A stretch of DNA of 8,753 bases from Azotobacter vinelandii (GTDB lineage Bacteria; Pseudomonadota; Gammaproteobacteria; Pseudomonadales; Pseudomonadaceae): NCBI RefSeq assembly GCF_001571105.1, contig NZ_BCTD01000133.1. One strand, given 5' to 3'. The notes beneath the pieces were generated by a model. That model was not told where the DNA came from, ran no database searches, and worked only from the letters and a program-made list of their open reading frames with translations. This document shows positions 5,946 through 8,753 of the stretch, in pieces. Numbering within the stretch: position 1 is the stretch's first letter; each line of letters opens with the position of its first letter. The translations under genes and the position numbers were made by a program.

Positions 5946-7244
5946 CTACAGCGCCTTCTCGAACACCTTCGACTGGCGCTGGTAGTTGTACAGCGAGGCG
6001 CGCGCCGCCGGCAGGCGCTCGACGCCGCTGGGCTGGAAGCCGCGCTCGCGGAACCAGTGGGCGGTGCGGGTGGTGAGCACGAACAGGGTCTTCAAGCCCA
6101 GCGCGCGGGCGCGCGCCTCGATGCGTTCGAGCAGTTCGTCGCCGCGCCCGCCGTGGCGATAGTCGGGATTCACCGCCAGGCAGGCCAGTTCGCCGGCATC
6201 GGAGTCGGCGATCGGATAGAGCGCGGCGCAGGCGATGATCAGGCCGTCGCGCTCGACGATGCTGAATTGACCGATCTCGCGCTCCAGCACCTCGCGCGAG
6301 CGGCGCACCAGGATGCCCTGTTCCTCCAGCGGGCGGATCAGTTCGAGCAGCCCGCCGACGTCCTCGATGGTCGCCTCGCGCAGTTTCTCGAACTGCTCCT
6401 GGGTGACCAGGGTGCCGCCGCCGTCGCGGGTGAACAGCTCGGTGAGCAGCGCGCCGTCCTCGGCATAGCTGACCATGTGGCTGCGCGGCACGCCGGCGCG
6501 ACAGGCCTGGGCGGCGGCGTCGAGCAACTCGCCCTGGTAGTCGGCGCCGAGGCGTTCGAGGTGCGCCGCCACCTGCTGCGGGCGCAGTTCGCGGATCAGC
6601 GTGCCCTGCCCGTCGAGCAGGCCCGGCTCGGCGCCGAACAGCAGCAGCTTGTCGGCCTTCAGGTCGATGGCCGCGCGGGTCGCCACGTCCTCGCAGGCGA
6701 GGTTGAAGATTTCTCCGGTCGGCGAATAGCCCAGGGGCGAGAGCAGCACTATGGCGCGCTCGTCGAGCTGGCGGCCGATGCCCTTGCGGTCGATCCGGCG
6801 CACCTCGCCGGTATGCAGGTAGTCGATGCCGTCGACCACGCCGATCGGCCGGGCGGTGACGAAGTTGCCGCCGACCACCCGCAGCCGGGCGCCCTGCATC
6901 GGCGAGGCGGCCATGTCCATCGACAGGCGCGCCTCGATGGCCAGGCGCAGGCTGCCGACCGCGTCGATCACGCATTCCAGGGTCGGCACGTCGGTGATCC
7001 GCAGGTTCTGGTGAAAGCGCGGGGTCAGCCCGCGGGCGGCGAGGCGCGCCTCGATCTGCGGGCGCGAGCCGTGCACCAGCACCAGGCGCACGCCGAGGCT
7101 GTGCAGCAGCACCAGGTCGTGGACGATGTTGCCGAAGTTGGGATGCTCGATGCCCTCGCCCGGCAACATGACCACGAAGGTGCAGTCACGGTGGGCGTTG
7201 ATGTAGGGCGAGGCGTGGCGGAGCCAGTTGACGTAGTCGCGCAT
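5946..7244 (-). CDS. argA: N-acetylglutamate synthase (amino-acid N-acetyltransferase)
   Basis: ArgA makes N-acetylglutamate from acetyl-CoA and glutamate, the first step of the acetylated route to arginine; it is cytoplasmic. The 432-residue length is standard for the classical two-domain enzyme. Residues 1 to about 280 form the amino-acid-kinase-like domain (FVVMLPGEGIEHPNFGNI at 23-40, LVLVHGSRPQIE at 54-65, KADKLLLFG at 196-204), which in this family binds arginine for feedback inhibition. Residues about 285-432 form the GNAT acetyltransferase domain, with the acetyl-CoA loop RHGGRG (363-368, R-x-x-G-x-G) after LACLAVNPDY and with HWFRERGF at 406-413. The start at 7244 gives the usual MRDYVNWLRHASPYIN beginning; the ribosome site is a weak AGG about 8 bases upstream. 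The start lies 40 bases after the argE stop, consistent with an argE-argA transcript. In pseudomonads ArgJ recycles the acetyl group, so ArgA is largely anaplerotic (general knowledge). Confidence 0.97.
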   Translation of the reverse strand: MRDYVNWLRHASPYINAHRDCTFVVMLPGEGIEHPNFGNIVHDLVLLHSLGVRLVLVHGSRPQIEARLAARGLTPRFHQNLRITDVPTLECVIDAVGSLRLAIEARLSMDMAASPMQGARLRVVGGNFVTARPIGVVDGIDYLHTGEVRRIDRKGIGRQLDERAIVLLSPLGYSPTGEIFNLACEDVATRAAIDLKADKLLLFGAEPGLLDGQGTLIRELRPQQVAAHLERLGADYQGELLDAAAQACRAGVPRSHMVSYAEDGALLTELFTRDGGGTLVTQEQFEKLREATIEDVGGLLELIRPLEEQGILVRRSREVLEREIGQFSIVERDGLIIACAALYPIADSDAGELACLAVNPDYRHGGRGDELLERIEARARALGLKTLFVLTTRTAHWFRERGFQPSGVERLPAARASLYNYQRQSKVFEKAL

Positions 7245-7267
7245 GGAAAACCTGTCGATGGAAAACC
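7243..7267. repeat. 10-bp direct repeat at the argA start
   Basis: The plus-strand 10-mer ATGGAAAACC occurs at 7243-7252 and again at 7258-7267, a 15-base period. On the coding strand this gives GGTTTTCCAT twice, the second copy ending in the argA start codon. It may be a small local duplication that duplicated the ribosome-site region, or chance. Confidence 0.55.
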
Positions 7268-7299
7268 CGTGTCCGTGATCGCTCCTACGGGATAGGAGC
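7266..7299 (-). repeat. Overlapping hairpins and REP-like half-motif in the argE-argA gap
   Basis: GCTCCTA (7281-7287) pairs with TAGGAGC (7293-7299) around a 5-base loop, and the argE stop codon (7285-7287) lies inside this stem. A second, mutually exclusive stem pairs CCCGT (7266-7270) with ACGGG (7287-7291). On the coding strand the stretch includes GTAGGAGCGATC, which begins like the common Pseudomonas REP sequence GTAGGAGCG. It may be a REP remnant, an RNA-stability hairpin or a weak attenuator between the two arg genes. Confidence 0.45.
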
Positions 7300-8442
7300 C
7301 GGAGCGAGACAATAATGCCCGATCAGTTGCCGCAGCAGTTGCACGGTCGGCTCGATCCGCGCCAGCTCCAGATACTCGTCCGGCTGGTGGGCGCAGGCGA
7401 TGTCGCCGGGGCCGAGGACGATGGTCTCGCAGCCGAGCTGTTGCAGGTAGGGCGCTTCGGTGCCGAAGGCCACCGCCTCGGCGCGGTGCCCGGTGAGGCG
7501 CTCGGCGAGGCGCACCAGTTCCCCGCCGGCAGCCTGCTCGAACGGCGGCAGACCGGGGAACAGCGGGGCGTAGTCGATGCGCACGCCGCGCCGCTCGGCC
7601 AGGGGCTGCAGCTTGCCGCGGATCGCCGCGCGCAGTTGTTGCGGGTCCATGCCCGGCAAGGGGCGCAGGTCGAACTCCAGCGCGCACTGGCCGCAGATGC
7701 GGTTGGGGTTGTCGCCGCCATGGATGCAGCCGAGGTTCAGGGTCGGCTGCGGCACGTCGAACAGCGGGTTGCGGAATTCGCTTTGCCACTGGCCGCGCAG
7801 TTCGAGCAGCGCGCCGATGGCCTCGTGCATGGCCTCCAGGGCGCTGTTGCCGAGGCTCGGGTCGGAGGAATGGCCGCTTTTCCCCAGGATGTCGATGCGC
7901 TCCATCATCACCCCCTTGTGCAGGCGGATCGGCCTGAGCCCGGTCGGCTCGCCGATCAGCGCGGCGCGGCCGAGCGGCCGGCCGGCGGCGGCCAGGGCGC
8001 GGGCACCGGCCATCGAGCTTTCCTCGTCGCAGGTGGCGAGGATCAGCAGCGGCTGGCGGAACGGCCGGTCGAGCAGCGGGCGCAGCGCCTCGATCGCCAG
8101 CGGGAAGAAACCCTTCATGTCGCAACTGCCGAGGCCGTACCAGCGGCCGTCGGCCTCGCGCAGGGCCAGCGGATCGCTCGTCCACAGCGCGGCGTCGAAG
8201 GGCACGGTGTCGCTGTGCCCGGACAGCACCAGACCGCCGGGGCCGCTGCCGTAGCTGGCCAGCAGGTTGCACTTGCCGGGGGCGACCTCCCGGATCTCGC
8301 AGGCGAAGCCGAGTTCGTCCAGCCAGTCCGCCAGGCGCTCGATCAGCGGACGGTTGGGCAGGTCGAGGGCGGCCTGTGTGCAGCTCACCGAAGGCAGGGC
8401 GATCAGTTCGGCGAACTGCTGCTTGAGACTGGGGAGTGACAT
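7285..8442 (-). CDS. argE: Acetylornithine deacetylase
   Basis: ArgE removes the acetyl group from N2-acetylornithine to give ornithine and acetate in arginine synthesis. It is a cytoplasmic di-zinc M20-family hydrolase. All catalytic motifs are present in the 385-residue protein: SGHSDTVP (74-81, ligand His76 with Asp78), CDMKGFF (107-113, bridging Asp108), CDEESS (138-143, general base Glu140 and ligand Glu141), GEPTGLRP (164-171) and ACAHQPDEYL (349-358, ligand His352). The dimerisation domain lies roughly at 175-290. The start at 8442 (MSLPSLKQQF) is preferred because AGGAAA precedes it by about 9 bases and no family feature precedes it; an in-frame upstream start at 8625 would add 61 unsupported residues. 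The last residues, APAPIP, and the stop overlap a hairpin. argA follows 40 bases downstream, so one operon is likely. Some pseudomonads rely on ArgJ for this step, making ArgE partly redundant (general knowledge). Confidence 0.96.
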   Translation of the reverse strand: MSLPSLKQQFAELIALPSVSCTQAALDLPNRPLIERLADWLDELGFACEIREVAPGKCNLLASYGSGPGGLVLSGHSDTVPFDAALWTSDPLALREADGRWYGLGSCDMKGFFPLAIEALRPLLDRPFRQPLLILATCDEESSMAGARALAAAGRPLGRAALIGEPTGLRPIRLHKGVMMERIDILGKSGHSSDPSLGNSALEAMHEAIGALLELRGQWQSEFRNPLFDVPQPTLNLGCIHGGDNPNRICGQCALEFDLRPLPGMDPQQLRAAIRGKLQPLAERRGVRIDYAPLFPGLPPFEQAAGGELVRLAERLTGHRAEAVAFGTEAPYLQQLGCETIVLGPGDIACAHQPDEYLELARIEPTVQLLRQLIGHYCLAPAPIP

Positions 8443-8748
8443 CGGCGGGTTTCCTGTACAGAGCCTGCCGTCATCATAGGCCGGGGTGGCGGCCGAGGAT
8501 ATCGCCGTAGGCGGGATACCGGGTAGCTGCGGCCCGCCGGACATGGCGCAAAGCCGCGGAATCGAAGGGTTACGCCCCGCAAACCGCTTTTCGGAGAGGT
8601 CCGGCATCGGACGGCTCGGAACCATCGCTAAGGTTTCCGCTCGCCTTGCCGTTAATTCAGCCAGGAAGAACGCGCGCTCGACGAGCCGCGCATCCCGCGA
8701 ACCGAGACCCCGCCTGCCGAAGCCACTTGCCCAAGGAGAACCATCGTC
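8443..8748. other. Intergenic region upstream of argE and of a divergent gene
   Basis: This 306-base stretch separates argE (minus) from a gene starting at the right edge (plus). Next to argE it contains a good -10 candidate and the argE ribosome site. Further right is a 5-bp hairpin, GTCCG (8599-8603) with CGGAC (8608-8612), and a small AT-richer patch (TTAATT, 8652-8657) that could be part of the rightward promoter. I see no Pho box and no clear ArgR site. No short gene can be supported. Confidence 0.7.
8473..8478 (-). promoter_or_regulatory. Candidate -10 element for argE-argA
   Basis: The minus strand reads TATGAT, 5 of 6 matches to TATAAT, 30 bases upstream of the argE ATG. The -35 region at a 17-base spacer reads TATCCT and matches TTGACA poorly, so the assignment is tentative. 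Confidence 0.35.
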
Positions 8749-8753
8749 ATGGT
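8733..8753 (+). CDS. Start of a divergent gene running off the right edge
   Basis: A strong ribosome binding site AAGGAG (8733-8738) is followed after 10 bases by an ATG at 8749-8751 and the bases GT. Only one full codon is visible, so the product cannot be identified. In P. aeruginosa the genes next to argE are, from memory, a phosphate transporter and its DUF47 partner, but nothing here tests that. Confidence 0.5.

Noticed and set aside
7315..8439. A 374-codon open frame on the plus strand opposite argE
   Set aside because: Antisense shadow. ArgE on the minus strand has every catalytic motif, while this frame has none.
8443..8625. Upstream in-frame start for argE at 8625 (61 extra residues)
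   Set aside because: The extra residues do not look like any M20 N-terminus, and the ATG at 8442 has a good ribosome site and a plausible -10 30 bases upstream, inside the would-be extension.

Overview
The window is GC-rich, densely coding DNA that looks like a Pseudomonas chromosome. The evidence is an argE-argA arginine-biosynthesis pair of pseudomonad type, REP-like palindromes of the Pseudomonas kind between convergent genes, and uniform high-GC3 codon use. The species cannot be fixed from the sequence alone. I see no rRNA, tRNA, CRISPR array, insertion sequence or prophage gene.

Left block (1-3488, minus strand): a TonB-dependent outer-membrane receptor (842 aa) is followed after 27 bases by a secreted phytase-like beta-propeller protein, which runs off the left edge with 310 N-terminal residues visible. 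About 70 bases upstream of the receptor start is a good match to a PhoB binding site (Pho box), with a weak -10 element at the usual distance. Together these suggest a phosphate-starvation-induced module: an exported phytase attacks phytate or a related phosphate ester, and a receptor in the same operon probably imports a product or metal complex. The visible phytase part looks like the degenerate first propeller of a two-domain enzyme.

Middle block (3820-5771, plus strand), divergent from the receptor across a 331-base intergenic region: a four-helix membrane protein with a GGDEF domain, and two bases downstream an AraC-family regulator. The GGDEF signature is degenerate (AGDRF) while the RxxD inhibitory-site motif is kept, so the protein may sense c-di-GMP rather than make it. 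The regulator is almost certainly co-translated with it.

Right block (5946-8442, minus strand): argE (acetylornithine deacetylase) then argA (N-acetylglutamate synthase), 40 bases apart and probably one operon. The convergent gap between the AraC gene and argA holds a two-hairpin REP-like element that may end transcription from both sides. A REP-like half-motif also overlaps the argE stop codon. At the right edge a strong ribosome binding site and an ATG (8749) mark the start of a divergent gene outside the window.

The most useful points are the Pho box in front of the receptor-phytase operon and the membrane degenerate-GGDEF/AraC pair. Neither block is clearly an unknown system. The ligand of the receptor and the function of the GGDEF/AraC pair are open.
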